64,000 nt of DNA, taken from Anthoceros angustus. Taxonomy: Eukaryota > Streptophyta > Anthocerotopsida > Anthocerotales > Anthocerotaceae. Below are positions 42,531 through 54,035 of the stretch, one piece after another. Location of the stretch: positions 806,001 to 870,000 of the forward strand of contig MU008183.1 of the NCBI GenBank assembly GCA_010909165.1, read 5' to 3'. Below the pieces are notes generated by a model, which saw nothing but the letters and a program-made list of their open reading frames with translations, was not told where the DNA came from and ran no database searches. Numbering within the stretch: the first letter of the stretch is position 1; every line of letters begins with the position of its first letter. The translations under genes were made by a program, and so were the position numbers.

Positions 42531-43433
42531 TGTTGCACATGGATGAGGAAACTTATGTTCCGGTCTATATGTGAATGGGAACGCAGGCTTAACTTCACCG
42601 TCCCATGTGCGTGGTGGGAAATAGGAGGGACCAGGCTTACTCTGCAAGTGAGGACCCGGCAGATACTTTCCACCGTGCCCTGGGGATTGGCCCCCATTAT
42701 ACGGAGGCGCTTTTGGAGGAGCTTATGAGGAGGCAGCCCAAGGGTGGATAAAGAGCCCGTGAATAATCCTCAAAGATTAGACTACAGTGTGGTGGAGGAA
42801 GCCTGCAAAGGACATACCCCGATTAGATGTGAAAGGACATCCAAAGCAGGGCGCGAGGTGGAGGTCCCGTGGGAGGACTCGATCGAGGAAGGAGGGCTCA
42901 TGGAGGCGCATGGAAATGGAGGGGCAAAGGCCAAGCCCGAGGAGGGCCAAGATAACGTAGGCAAATGGTAGTAGCATCCTAGGAATAGAACCTTGATAGG
43001 TGCCATCCTCGACCTAAGATCGCTCGGAATTGTAGGCCTTCACGCTTAGCCGCTTTAGGACCCGAAAACTGTGGGCTATGACGCCCACTAATGTGGCATA
43101 AAAGGCGAATCGTGCCCTCACATCGATAATTCCCTAGTTGAGATCCCCACGCCTGTGGGCCTGTTGGAGACGTCCGATTGACGAGGTGGTGTGCGAGACG
43201 CCTCCTAGGGGTGGTCGAGAGCTTGCTCCGCAACCGTGAGAGGGAGGGTGAGTGAGGCCCTCGCCGGCTGGGAGGAGGAAATCGAGGGACCAGCGCGGGG
43301 CGGGTCCGGAGCTTGCTCGTTCGCCGTGACGCCACCCTTCCTCTTACCTATCTCGCTGGTTGTGTTCAAACCGAGGTGTGTGGTGTGTGGTGCCCGAGGC
43401 GAATCGAGAGCGAGAGAAAGAAGGTGCTGATAG
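42531..43433. repeat. Perfect duplicate block A (LTR-like), identical to 44153-45055
   Basis: From about 42540 to 43433 every landmark recurs exactly 1622 bases later with no indel, including five overlapping frames of identical translation. The sequence on both sides differs by many short gaps. It starts tgttgcacatgg and stops at gaaggtg, where copy A jumps to gctgataggggatgg. Confidence 0.9.
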
Positions 43434-43630
43434 GGGATGGCATCCGCGCGGGCCTCCTTAACAAATGGATATGTCAGAACCGACCATGCCCATGATCCAA
43501 GCTCAATGGATTTGCTAGATCAGCGTTGGCACTACTCACTGCCTGGGCGACGTGAAGAAGTGGTGAAAGCCCAGTTCGATGAGGAGGAGGCTAAGCGGAA
43601 ATACTGAGGAAGACAAGGTGCCTTGAGGAG

Positions 43631-43978
43631 ATGAGGGTAAAAATTGAGGAGGATTTGCTAGGGCCCAAGAGGAGTTACACCATGACGAGTCAAGAAGCGC
43701 CATGGCCCGTGATCAAGGATGCCCATGAAGCAAATCAAGAAATGCAGGGGGAATTGTTGCGAGCCCAAGAGCAAGAGGCGGCCTCTGTGGAGAAGGCCCA
43801 GAAGTTGGCAGACCGGTACGAGCAAGAGCGGGACGAGGCACGTGGCCGAGCTAGGAAGGAGAAGGGAAAAGGGAAGCGGAGCAGCAAGTCCACGATTGGG
43901 GTAGTAGAGGGAACTATCGGAGGAAGAGGAGAAGCAACCGTGGTAGTCGAAACACCTACTGTGGTTGCGGAATGACGA
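43631..43978 (+). pseudogene. Coiled-coil ORF of gypsy-G
   Basis: A 114-codon frame with EANQEMQGELLRAQEQEAAS and EKAQKLADRYEQERDEARGR, a charged coiled-coil, followed by RKEKGKGK and a Val/Thr-rich end. Degraded copies lie at 41270-41520 and 42010-42330 and, for the last part, at 46050-46110. It precedes a G-rich tract (gaggaggggg) and the LTR-like block, so it may be the last ORF of the element. No catalytic motif. Confidence 0.45.
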
Positions 43979-44151
43979 CGGTGGGAGTTGCCACCGAGTG
44001 GAAATTGCTACCGACATTGGAGAACCCAACTTTGAAGCAGCCATGAGCGGCGCAACAGGAGGCGACGTGGCCACGCGAGCGCAGGATCAAAGTGCTGTGG
44101 GTAGTCCATTGAGGAGGGGGTAAGCACCTCATATGCTAGGAGGTCCTATTA

Positions 44152-45617
44152 TGTTGCGACATGGATGAGGAAACTTATGTTCCGGTCTATATGTGAATGG
44201 GAACGCAGGCTTAACTTCACCGTCCCATGTGCGTGGTGGGAAATAGGAGGGACCAGGCTTACTCTGCAAGTGAGGACCCGGCAGATACTTTCCACCGTGC
44301 CCTGGGGATTGGCCCCCATTATACGGAGGCGCTTTTGGAGGAGCTTATGAGGAGGCAGCCCAAGGGTGGATAAAGAGCCCGTGAATAATCCTCAAAGATT
44401 AGACTACAGTGTGGTGGAGGAAGCCTGCAAAGGACATACCCCGATTAGATGTGAAAGGACATCCAAAGCAGGGCGCGAGGTGGAGGTCCCGTGGGAGGAC
44501 TCGATCGAGGAAGGAGGGCTCATGGAGGCGCATGGAAATGGAGGGGCAAAGGCCAAGCCCGAGGAGGGCCAAGATAACGTAGGCAAATGGTAGTAGCATC
44601 CTAGGAATAGAACCTTGATAGGTGCCATCCTCGACCTAAGATCGCTCGGAATTGTAGGCCTTCACGCTTAGCCGCTTTAGGACCCGAAAACTGTGGGCTA
44701 TGACGCCCACTAATGTGGCATAAAAGGCGAATCGTGCCCTCACATCGATAATTCCCTAGTTGAGATCCCCACGCCTGTGGGCCTGTTGGAGACGTCCGAT
44801 TGACGAGGTGGTGTGCGAGACGCCTCCTAGGGGTGGTCGAGAGCTTGCTCCGCAACCGTGAGAGGGAGGGTGAGTGAGGCCCTCGCCGGCTGGGAGGAGG
44901 AAATCGAGGGACCAGCGCGGGGCGGGTCCGGAGCTTGCTCGTTCGCCGTGACGCCACCCTTCCTCTTACCTATCTCGCTGGTTGTGTTCAAACCGAGGTG
45001 TGTGGTGTGTGGTGCCCGAGGCGAATCGAGAGCGAGAGAAAGAAGGTGAGAGAAATGGGAGAAGCGAGATGCGGACGGAGGAGAAGAGGGGGTGAAGGAG
45101 TGGTCGAGCACCATATGGCGCGCAGGTGTGAAGTTGTGAAGGGAAGCGGGAAGGAGAATTAATTGAGAGGCTAACAAGGAATTTGGCGCGGATCAAAGAG
45201 GATCCAAACCGGTCATGAGGGAAGTGCCAAGGAAATAACATTTCCATGTGGAGTCAGGTGAGGTGGAGTTTTGGCATAAGAGGAGCGGAAAAGGATCTAT
45301 GGAAACCCAACTCTTGGTAGGGAGCGAGGGTCGCGGTGGTAGCTCGGAGGTGAAGGGTAGAACGAGAACCATGGTTGTAGAATAAGACGGTGGTCGAGAA
45401 CAAGATCGGTAGCTGGTAGCTAGACAAGTCGGATAGTGGATGAGCCGATGTACAAGAAGAGCGTACGAAGTAAGTCATGATTTAGGCAAAGGTCAATAGT
45501 GATAGGAGATAGCGCCTCTGGCACAAACCATTCCCTTGGGAGCGAATCTTAGCCTACAACGACATTGAGGGTGAATGTGACCCCTATGGTGTCTCTAGAC
45601 ACGGTTGCCACTCTACA
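44152..45617 (+). repeat. Gypsy-G LTR-like block, copy 2
   Basis: Begins tgttgcgacatgg after a purine-rich stretch and ends cactctaca, directly before the primer site. TG...CA ends give a length near 1.47 kb. A third copy is 46284-47781, and 49295-49767 is the right part only. The left boundary is inferred. Confidence 0.5.
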
Positions 45618-45620
45618 TTT

Positions 45621-45638
45621 TGGCACCGCTGTGGGAAT
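45621..45638 (+). promoter_or_regulatory. Gypsy-G primer binding site, copy 1
   Basis: TGGCACCGCTGTGGGAAT follows the LTR end ctctaca and three T. Degraded version of the Tat/Athila-type primer site. Confidence 0.7.
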
Positions 45639-46283
45639 GAAACCGGCCACAAGGACGAGGTGAACTCCAACCATAGCCTAAGTAGAGGGTCTAGATATTA
45701 ATAGATTGATAGATGGATGCCTCGGGGGAAGATAAGTGACTCTGGGCCCTGACCGCGGGGAAACGCCCTTAACAAGGCGACAACGTCAAGCAATTGAAAG
45801 GTCTCGTAGAGTCACAAGGAGGGAGCAATGGGAGGCCACACCTGCTGGACAAGGAGGAGGGACGAAGAGCACCGGAAATCAAGGCCGGATCAGTGTTCGA
45901 GCCAGCCCCTCCCAACTCCTGGCCACGGAAGAGGCAGGACAAGGCTCAGTACCCCAACCCGACCTCGCCGATCCCCTGCTCCATTGCCTCTACCTACTCA
46001 AATCGAACTTTGTGGGAGTGGAAGCCACTAGACGGGTAGTGGAAGGAACTAATGGAGGAAGAGGAGAAGCAACCGTGGTAGTCAAACACCTACTGTGGTT
46101 GCGGAATGACGACGGTGGGAGTTGCCACCGAGTGGAAATTGCTACCGACATTGAGAGCCCAACTTTGAAGTGGCCCATGAGCGGCGCAACAGAGGCGACG
46201 GGCCACGCGAGCGCAGGATCAAAGTGCTGTGGGTAGTCCATTGAGGAGGGGGTAAGCACCTCATATGCTAGGAGGTCCTATTA

Positions 46284-47781
46284 TGTTGCGACATGGATGA
46301 GGAAACTTATGTTCCGGTCTATATGTGAATGGGAACGCAGGCTTAACTTCACCGGCCCATGTGCGGTGGAAATAGGAGGGACCAGGCTTACCTTCTCGCA
46401 AGTGAGGACCTGGCAGATACTTTCCACCGTGTCTGCATGGGGATTGGCCCCTGGCACGGGAGGCAGCTTTTGGAGGAGCATGAGGAGGCAGCCCAAGCTG
46501 GTGGATAAAGAGCCCGTGAATAATCCTCAAAGATTAGACGGGTGCAGGGTGGAGGAAGCTGTGGGCGTGACATACCCCCGATTAGATGTGAAAGGACATC
46601 CAAGAAAGGGCGCGAGGTGGAGGTCCTGTGGGAGGATTTGTCAGATCAGCGGCGAGGAAGGAGGGCTCATGGAGGCGGCATCGGAGGCCGGAGGGGCAAA
46701 GTGCCAAGTCGAGGAGGGCTAAGATAACGTAGGCAAATGGTAGTAGCATCCTAGGAATAGAACCTTGATAGGTGCCATCCCGACCTAAGATCGCTCGGAA
46801 TTGTAGGCGCCTTCACGCTTAGCCGCTTTAGGACCCGAAATCGGGGCAGGGCCATCGACGCCTGTACAAATGTGCTAATCGTGCCCTCACATCGAGCAAT
46901 TCCTAGTTGAGATCCCCACGCTGCCTGTGGCTGGTTGGAGACGTCCGGCTTGACAGAGGTGGTGTGCGCGAGACGCTCCTAGGGGTGGTCGAGAGCTTGC
47001 TCCGCAACTGGTGGAGAGGGAGGTGAGTGAGCGCTCCCCGCTGACAAAGGAGGAGGAAATCGAGGGACTAGCGCGGGGCGGGTCTGGAGCTTGCTCGTAA
47101 TGCTCGGCCGTGACGCCATGAATTCCTTCCTCTTATCCTGCTGGTTGTGTTCAAACCGAGGTGTGTGTGTGGTGTGTGGCCTGAAGCCCGAGGCTAATCG
47201 AGAGCGAGAGAAAGAAGTGAGAGAAATGGGAGAAGCGAGATGGACGAGGAGAAGAGGGGTGAAGGAGTGAAGGAGTGAGCACTATGGCGCGAGGTGTGAA
47301 GTTGTGAAGGGAAGTTGAGAAGGAGAATTAATTGAGAGGCTAAGGAATTTGCTGATCAAAGAGGATCCAAACCGTGTCATGAGGGAAGTGTGCTTTCGAA
47401 ATAACATTTCCATGTGGAGTCAGGTGAGTGTGGAGTTTTGGCGCAAGAGGGAGCGTGGAAAGGATCTATGGAAACCCAACCTCTTGGGGCGAGGGTCAGT
47501 GGTAGCTCGGAGGTGAAGGTGGTAGAACGAGAACCATGGTTGTAGAATAAGACGGTGGTCGTAGAACAAGATCGGTGGTAGCTAGACAAGTCGAGTAGTG
47601 GATGAGCCGATAGACAAGAAGAGCGGCGTAAGTAAGTCATGATTTAGGCAAAGGTCAATAGTGATAGGAGATAGCGCCTCTGGCACAAACCATTCCCTTG
47701 GGAGCGAATCCTAGGCCTACAACGACATTGAGGGTGAATGTGGACCTCATGGTGTCTCTAGACACGGGTTGCCACTCTACA
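46284..47781 (+). repeat. Gypsy-G LTR-like block, copy 3
   Basis: Same order of landmarks as 44152-45617, with many 1-5 base gaps and insertions relative to it. It ends ctctaca before the primer site at 47785. Confidence 0.5.
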
Positions 47782-47784
47782 TTT

Positions 47785-47802
47785 TGGCACCGTTGCCGGG
47801 GA
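47785..47802 (+). promoter_or_regulatory. Gypsy-G primer binding site, copy 2
   Basis: TGGCACCGTTGCCGGGGA, the best preserved of three copies and one base from the common plant gypsy form TGGCGCCGTTGCCGGGGA. Confidence 0.85.
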
Positions 47803-48276
47803 ATGAAACTGCTGTCAAGGACGTAGGTGAACTAACCATAGCCTAAGTAGAGGGTCTAGATATTAATAGATTGATAGATGGATGCCTCGGGGGAAGATAA
47901 GTGACTCTGGGCCTGACCGTGGGGAAACGCCCTTAACAAGGCGACAACGTCAAGCAATTGAAAGGTCTCGTAGAGTCACAAGGAGGAGCAATGGGAGGCC
48001 ACACACGGACAAGGAGGAGGGACGCAAGAGCCGGAAATCAAGGGGCCGGATCAGATTCGAGCCAGCCTCCCAACTCCTCGGCACGGAAGAGGCATACAAG
48101 GGCTCGACCCCGACCTCGCTTTTGATCCCCAGCTCCGTGCTGGTACCCAAATGAACTTTGTGGGAGTGGAAGCCGCCTAGACGGGTAGTGGTGTCCGCCA
48201 TGAGCCTGGCCGAGAGTACTACCACGGTAGCTATGACCACTACTCCGGTAGTTGTTACCACTAAGCCATACCCCGT

Positions 48277-49092
48277 ATGGAGAGAAGAAGGGCCACAAGG
48301 ATCCCGATGGAGTTTGTCGAAGCTGCTTTGAGCAACGCTACAACCAAAGAGGTCCGGATGCACAATGGGCCCAAATGTTCTGAGTCTCTTGTGAGCGGCG
48401 GCAAAGTGGTACGAGAATATCTTGCCTCTTCCACACCTCCAGCCACCTTTGAAGTCTTGAAGAGGGCTTTTTGCGAAAGGTTTAGGGGAGTTGATGTGGA
48501 GGGATATGTCTTGTCCAAACTCGAGGGATTGCGGAGGGGGAAGAAGGAGACACTGCAGGCTTATGTGGAAAGGTTCCACAGCCTGCGTGATCGTGCTGGT
48601 CCTCACTCGGAGTTAATGGCAATCCGTTGGTTCGCAAGAGGTCTGGGCACGGAGATGGGAAAACACGTATGTCTCCAAGCTGAGAAAGACTTGGATCGAG
48701 CGATTAAGGCCGCCTTCAACTACGAGGAGTCCAACGCAGAAGGGCAAAAGAAAATGAAGAAGGGTGCACGGAAGGACAAGAGGAAATCCAGGAAGAAGAA
48801 GAAGTACTCCACATCCTCCGATGACAATTCCACGGAGGAAGATAGCTCCTCAGCAGACTACTCGGACAGTTCCACGAAAGAGGATGCCAGTGATAGCTCA
48901 GAGGAAGATTCGTCAGGAGATGAGCGCGGCCGAAGGGACAAAAAGAAAGAAACGAAAAATGATTGGGAACGAAGACGTCGCGCCCGAGGAAAGGAGCTGG
49001 TATACGCCAAAAAGGACGCGGAGCAGGTGAGAAGAGAGGTGGAAACAATACCAAAAAGGTGGAGCAACAGGGGAACAAAATGGAAGAAATGA
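48277..49092 (+). CDS. Gypsy-G gag (271 codons)
   Basis: The longest intact gypsy-G frame. It begins MERRRATRIPMEFVEAALSN. It has the retrotransposon gag fold: FEVLKRAFCERFRG, then LSKLEGLRRGKKETLQAYVE, RFHSLRDRAG and MAIRWFARGLGTEMGKHV. A strongly basic stretch (RKDKRKSRKKKK), a Ser/Asp/Glu-rich low-complexity region and another basic stretch follow. The true start may be upstream, since the leader frame is open before 48277. After 49092 the sequence jumps into a fragment of the Copia-F LTR at 49203. A degraded copy of the same gag is at 50250-51020. Confidence 0.8.
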   Translation: MERRRATRIPMEFVEAALSNATTKEVRMHNGPKCSESLVSGGKVVREYLASSTPPATFEVLKRAFCERFRGVDVEGYVLSKLEGLRRGKKETLQAYVERFHSLRDRAGPHSELMAIRWFARGLGTEMGKHVCLQAEKDLDRAIKAAFNYEESNAEGQKKMKKGARKDKRKSRKKKKYSTSSDDNSTEEDSSSADYSDSSTKEDASDSSEEDSSGDERGRRDKKKETKNDWERRRRARGKELVYAKKDAEQVRREVETIPKRWSNRGTKWKK

Positions 49093-49202
49093 TGGCCAAA
49101 CTAGAAATTTCATCTCAATGCCATAAAAACACGATAGAAGAAGGGTCACACTTTCTGAGCGGTAGATCTCTTCCGCTCAACTTGCGGACAGGCGGACACT
49201 CA

Positions 49203-49294
49203 AGTCCGTTAGAGCATAAAGCACGTTACTTAGGGTTATGTTATGTTATGTTATGTTAATTAGGGTTATATATCCAAAGGTCACTTAGTGAAGG
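49203..49294 (+). repeat. Fragment of the Copia-F 5' LTR in a gypsy-G copy
   Basis: After caagtc (49197-49202) the sequence is cgttagagcataaag..., the first 92 bases of the Copia-F LTR. The insertion point is the same as at 51147. At the shared string gtgaaggg it switches to gypsy-G LTR sequence (agaaggagaattaattg). Confidence 0.85.
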
Positions 49295-49770
49295 GTTGAG
49301 AAGGAGAATTAATTGAGAGGCTAATAAAGGAATTTGCGCGATCAAAGAGGATCCAAACCGGTCATGAGGGAAGTGTGCTGCTGGAAATAACATTTCCATG
49401 TGGAGTCGTGTGAGTGGAGTTTTGGCGCAAGAGGAGCGTGGAAAGGATCTATGGAAACCCAACCTCTTAGGAGCGCGAGGGTCAGCCGCGGTAGCTCGGA
49501 GGTGAAGGTGGTAGAACGAGAACCATGGTTGTAGAATAAGACGGTGGTCGAGAACAAGATCGTGTGGTAGCTAGACAAGTCGGGAGTAGGATGAGCGATA
49601 GACAAGAAGAGCGTACGAAGTAAGTCATGATTTAGGCAAAGGTCAATAGTGATAGGAGATAGCGCCTCTGGCACAAACCATTCCCTTGGGAGCGAATCCT
49701 AGGCCTACAACGACATTGAGGGTGAATGTGGACCCCATGGTGTCTCTAGACACGTTGCCACTCTACATTT

Positions 49771-49788
49771 TGGCACCGCTGTCGGGAA
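49771..49788 (+). promoter_or_regulatory. Gypsy-G primer binding site, copy 3
   Basis: TGGCACCGCTGTCGGGAA after ctctaca and three T. Confidence 0.7.
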
Positions 49789-50239
49789 TGAAATCCACAA
49801 GGACGAGGTGAACCAACCATAGCCTCAAGTAGAGGGTCTAGATATTAATAGATTGATAGATGGATGCCTCGGGGAAGATAAGTGACTGGGCCCGACTGCG
49901 GGGGAAACGCCTTAACAAGGCGACAACGCAAGCAATTGAAAGGTCTCGTAGAGTCACAAGGAGGGAGCAATGGGAGGCCACACTGGACAAGGAGGAGGAC
50001 GCAAGAGCCGGAAATCAAGGGGCCGGATCAGATTCGAGCCAGCCTCCCAACTCCTGGCTACTAAGAGGCATAAGGGCTCAGTACCCCAACCCGAACCTCG
50101 CCGATCCCCTGCTCCATTGCCTCTACCTACTCAAATCGAACTTTGTGGGAGAGTGGAAGCTAGACGGGTAGTGGTGTCTGCCATCACTGGCCGAGAGTAC
50201 TACCACGTAGCTATGACCACTACTCCGGTAGTTGTTACC

Positions 50240-51141
50240 ACTACAAACCCATACCCACCGATGGAGAGAAGAAGGGCCACAAGGATCCCAAGGAGTTTGT
50301 CGAGCTGCTTTGAGCAGCACGCTACAACCAGAGGTCCGGATGCACAATGGGCCCAAATTGCCTACGTAGTCTGCGGAGCAAATGCAAGTGGTACAAACGA
50401 GAATATCTTGCTCTTCCACACCTCCACCCACCTTGAAGTCTTGAAGAGGGCTTTTAAAGGTTTAGGGGAGTTGATGTGGAGGATATGTCTTGTCCAAACT
50501 CGAGGGATTGTGAGGGGAAGAAGGAGACATCGCAGCTTATGTGGAAAGGTTCCACACCGCGTGATCGTGCCGGGTCCTCACTCGAGTTAATGGCAATCCG
50601 CTTGTCTGCAAGAGGTCCGGGCACGAGATGGAAAACACGTATGTCTCCAAGTCGAGAAAGACTTGGATCGAGCGACAAGGGGCCGCTTCAACTACGAGGA
50701 GTCCAACGCAAGGGCAAAAGAAAATGAAGAAGGTGCACTAAGGACAAGAGGAAATCCAGGAAGAAGAAGAAGTACTCCACATCCTCCGATGACAATTCCA
50801 CGGAAGATAGCTCTCACAGACTACCTTGACAGTTCCACGAAGAGGATGCAAGATAGCTCAGAGGAAGATTCAGAGATGAGCGTCAAGGGACAAAAAGAAA
50901 GAAACGAAAATGATTGGGAACGAAGACGTCACATGAGGAAAGGAGTGTATACGCCAAAAAGGACGCGAGTGTGTGAGAAGAGAGGTGGAAACAAACCAAA
51001 AAGGTGGAGCAAATAGGGGAACAAAATGGAAGAAATGATGGCCAAACTAGAGAAATTTCATCTCAATGCCATAAAAGAGCACGATAGAAGAAGGGTCACA
51101 TGGAGGATCGGCGACTCGCTCAACTTATGCGCAGGACACTC
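50240..51141 (+). pseudogene. Gypsy-G gag, degraded second copy
   Basis: Colinear with 48277-49200 but with a gap of 1-4 bases every 20-50 bases, so the frame is lost (for example gttgatgtggaggatatg versus gttgatgtggagggatatg). It ends at the Copia-F insertion, and the reading resumes at 57720. Confidence 0.85.
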
Positions 51142-51146
51142 AAGTC

Positions 51147-51349
51147 CGTTAGAGCATAAGCTAATAAGTTGCTTAGGGTTATGTTATGTTATGTTATGTT
51201 AATTAGGGTTATATATCCAAAGGTCACTTAGTGAAGGGTTGCTTAGTTTATAAGACCAACACTTATTCAATATTTTGTATTCATTGTATATTCTCAATTT
51301 GATATATGCTTCTGTTCTCTTGCACACCGAACATGGTTCTACCCGATCA
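51147..51349 (+). repeat. Copia-F 5' LTR
   Basis: 203 bp, starts cgttagagc (T of TG changed to C) and ends acccgatca. It contains a (ttatg)n run and TATA-like tatata at about 51216. Confidence 0.92.
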
Positions 51350-51361
51350 TGGTATCAGAGC
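51350..51361 (+). promoter_or_regulatory. Copia-F primer binding site (initiator tRNA-Met)
   Basis: TGGTATCAGAGC directly after the LTR. Confidence 0.95.
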
Positions 51362-51717
51362 TCAGCTCTTGACGTTCACCTAGAGACAATGACCAGATCC
51401 GGCGCAACCACAAGATGGCGACTACGACTACGTTGCCATCGTGACATCACAATGATTGAATCGGAGAGTGTAGATAAGCTCCGATCTCAATCTAAGATCC
51501 TATGTAATTCTCACAAGAATTGCACGAGAAATTGAAGTATATTTATTAAAGGTCGATATGGTTCCGGAAGAGCACAGATTTCAGCAAGAAAATCCCATGC
51601 TTATTTTGTAAATAATCGGGAGTTTCGCCCAGTCAGCCCCGCACACAATTGTCGAAATAATAATTATGAGAAAATGCTGAGGAAATTATGACAGCACTTC
51701 TAAATTCCTAATTCTAA

Positions 51718-52200
51718 AAATGCCTTCTCAAAGGCGATCCGACAGGGTGAATAGACCTGCAAACGATGTAAACAAAGGCCATCCATTTCTGAGATTTCGA
51801 GGAAGGCGACGGCCCTATCTACACCCCAGCAGATCTGAGACGAGAAGAGTACCAAGAAATTGCAACATTGTTTCAGACAATTCTCCAAGATCACCGAGAT
51901 TCTTGGAGCATACAGATTAAGTGGATCGACTTGCCAAAGATAGAAGAAATCTCGCCGAGGCTCCTTGCCGATGTGGTTTAAATGTGCATGCGACATACAA
52001 GTAATCAACAGGATAGATTCCTTTTCAACAGAAACCAACGGACGACTGGAAACGCTCACCCAAGAGCTCTCTCATCTGCTGGAAGTTGTATGCAGTCTGA
52101 ATCGTCGAGACACAACAATCTCTGCTGTGCAACCTGCTGTTGCATTGTATTTGCCTACTCTGCTTCCTAATCCTGCGAGTCAGGACACAGAAAAGTGATC
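51718..52200 (+). pseudogene. Copia-F pre-gag coding remnants
   Basis: One frame reads PADLRREEYQEIATLFQTIL to a stop at about 51980. Another continues QVINRIDSFSTETNGRLETL and TQELSHLLEVVCSLNRRD to 52198. The helical, coiled-coil-like content and the position between primer site and gag parallel the pre-gag ORFs of Copia-B and Copia-C. The frame is broken. Confidence 0.4.
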
Positions 52201-52627
52201 AATTTCCTGCAGCAGGAGCCAGTGGCAGCCCAGATGCCAAGCGGTGTAATCGATGGCTTTTCACAGGAAGAGGTGCCTCCAGGCAACGCACCTTTCCTGC
52301 CCCCGTGACACCTCGCCAACATCAACCGTCACACGGCTGGTTAGTTAGGGTTTCTTTCAAAATTCATGAAAAGAAAACTAACAGCTAGAGTAACGTTTCA
52401 TGCTTACCGTTTCGTTTTGACTTGAACAGTCTCATATAGAATGCCTGTAGGCTAGTTCAACTGTTGGTTCTTGTCCACACGCATGTCAGACAGTTCATCT
52501 ACATCTCACGAGAATGGTGATACTTTGCTCCTTAGCAGCTCTAGCTCAAAATGCATCTTCGTGGATCCTCTTGTCGATCTCCTGCATGCCAGCTCACACT
52601 TAGTATAGTGCCCGTCTGGCTCGCATA

Positions 52628-53520
52628 ATGGGAGCTATCCCACCTCCTCCTCCTCCTCCTGGCTACAATAGCCCAACTTTCACATCTGAATTGAAAGAAA
52701 AGGACAGGTTCAATGGGCATAAGTACGAAGTCTGGAGAGTTAGAATGAAATCTACATTGCTAGCCAGAGGTGTCTGGGGCATAGTGGATGGATCTATCCC
52801 TGAACCTGATCCCTCAAAGACTAAGGGAGAGAAGGATAAATGGGCTCATGCCAATGGTATATCCATTGCACTCCTAGTAGGTGGTCTTACAGAAGACATG
52901 ATTCCTGCAATCGAGTTTCTCACAAAAGCAAGTGAGATATGGAAACAGCTGTCCAACCAATACGAAGTAAGAAATGTTCTTACCTTATGTGCACTAAGAC
53001 AGGAATTCTATGGACTGAAAATGAGGGAAGGAGATAAGGTACTTGCTCACACCAGCAAGCTCCGACATCTCCGTGCACAGCTAGCTGCTGTTGGAACTGT
53101 AATGGACGAAGTTGACGTCATTGCACAGCTCCTAACGAGTCTCCCTCCTAGTTATCAGAACTTTGTCTCCGCACATAATGTCCCCATCCGGCAGGCTCAG
53201 GCTGCTGGTAAAACATCAACTCTCACCTTAGACGAGGTGATTGGTGCCCTGTTCTAGGAAGAGCAGAGCAGACTCATGTCAGGGTCTGGGTCAAAGTCCA
53301 AAGCTGACAGAGTACTACTGCTTTCCGTGGTAGACCAGAAGTAGGGCGTTAAGGACAAAGACCACAATCAAAGCTCGCGCAATGAAGCGGGATCCTCTAA
53401 TTCCAATTCAACCAAGCATACAGGTACGTGTAATTGGTGTGGAACCCCTGGCCATTGGGCTCGTGATTGTCGAAAGAAGAAAGCTGGTGAGCCTCAAAGG
53501 CCTCCTAGATCTGCAGCCAC
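52628..53520 (+). pseudogene. Copia-F gag
   Basis: A 209-codon frame from ATG 52628 with a Pro-rich start, then DRFNGHKYEVWRVRMKSTLL, WGIVDGSIPEPDP, EIWKQLSNQYEVRN and LRQEFYGLKMREGDKVLAHT. This is a DUF4219/UBN2-type copia gag. A stop (tag) at 53255 interrupts it. In other frames the zinc knuckle CNWCGTPGHWARDC follows at about 53430-53470. Confidence 0.9.
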
Positions 53521-53962
53521 AGCAACTGTTAAAGACAAAACTGGTGATACAAGTAAGCCAGTAGTCAAGATCCTCACAGTATGCTTGTTTACCTCTACTG
53601 GAGACAAGACAGCATGGTACCTGGATTCCGGTGCCACCTCTCACATCTGTAGAGATGTATCCTTGTTCAGTTCCCTAGTGTATTCCACCACTGTTGACAG
53701 GGTATACCTAGGTGATGAACAAAAAGTCACAAGCCTGCAGATCCAAGGCCAAGGATGCTGCGATTTTCGCTTGAGTGATGAAACAATACTGACTCTCACA
53801 GATGTGCTTTTCGTGCCACACATGGCTAAAACCTCTGCCTTGAGCAGCATCAAGCTCAAGACTTTTGAGCTCACCGAGGATGACCGCCATTGTTTCTCCA
53901 GAAAGATTCACCAGCCACTTGTGTCTTCAAGGCTATACCGGATCACGATCTATATCGTCTAG
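53521..53962 (+). pseudogene. Copia-F protease
   Basis: The frame 53585-53962 holds KTAWYLDSGATSHICRDVSL, with the D-S-G triad at 53624-53632, then VYLGDEQKVTSLQIQGQG and LTLTDVLFVPHMAKT. Active-site residues are intact. Confidence 0.9.
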
Positions 53963-54035
53963 ACATCATCTGTCTACCTGGTCACAAGAACAAGGCATAC
54001 TCAGCAAGTGTCGGCAACCTTACAACTAAGCAGCA

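Larger units (their letters stand above)
40530..51146 (+). mobile_element. Gypsy-G, tandemly iterated LTR and gag segments (Tat/Athila-like primer site)
   Basis: Recurring landmarks: coiled-coil ORF (41280, 42060, 43631), LTR-like block (42531, 44152, 46284, partial 49295), primer site (45621, 47785, 49771), leader (45684, 47849, 49835) and gag (48277, 50250). The repeat period is 1.6-2.2 kb. One copy jumps from the leader (46030) straight into the 3' ORF end. The element continues after Copia-F at 57720-59935 with zinc knuckle, protease and RT start. The primer-site form TGGCACCGTTGCCGGGGA points to the Tat/Athila side of gypsy. Confidence 0.75.

Noticed and set aside
51171-51225. Telomere-like TTAGGGTTA strings in the Copia-F LTR and CCCTAA in the Copia-C LTR
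   Set aside because: Single occurrences, not arrays; part of the LTR sequence repeated at every copy.
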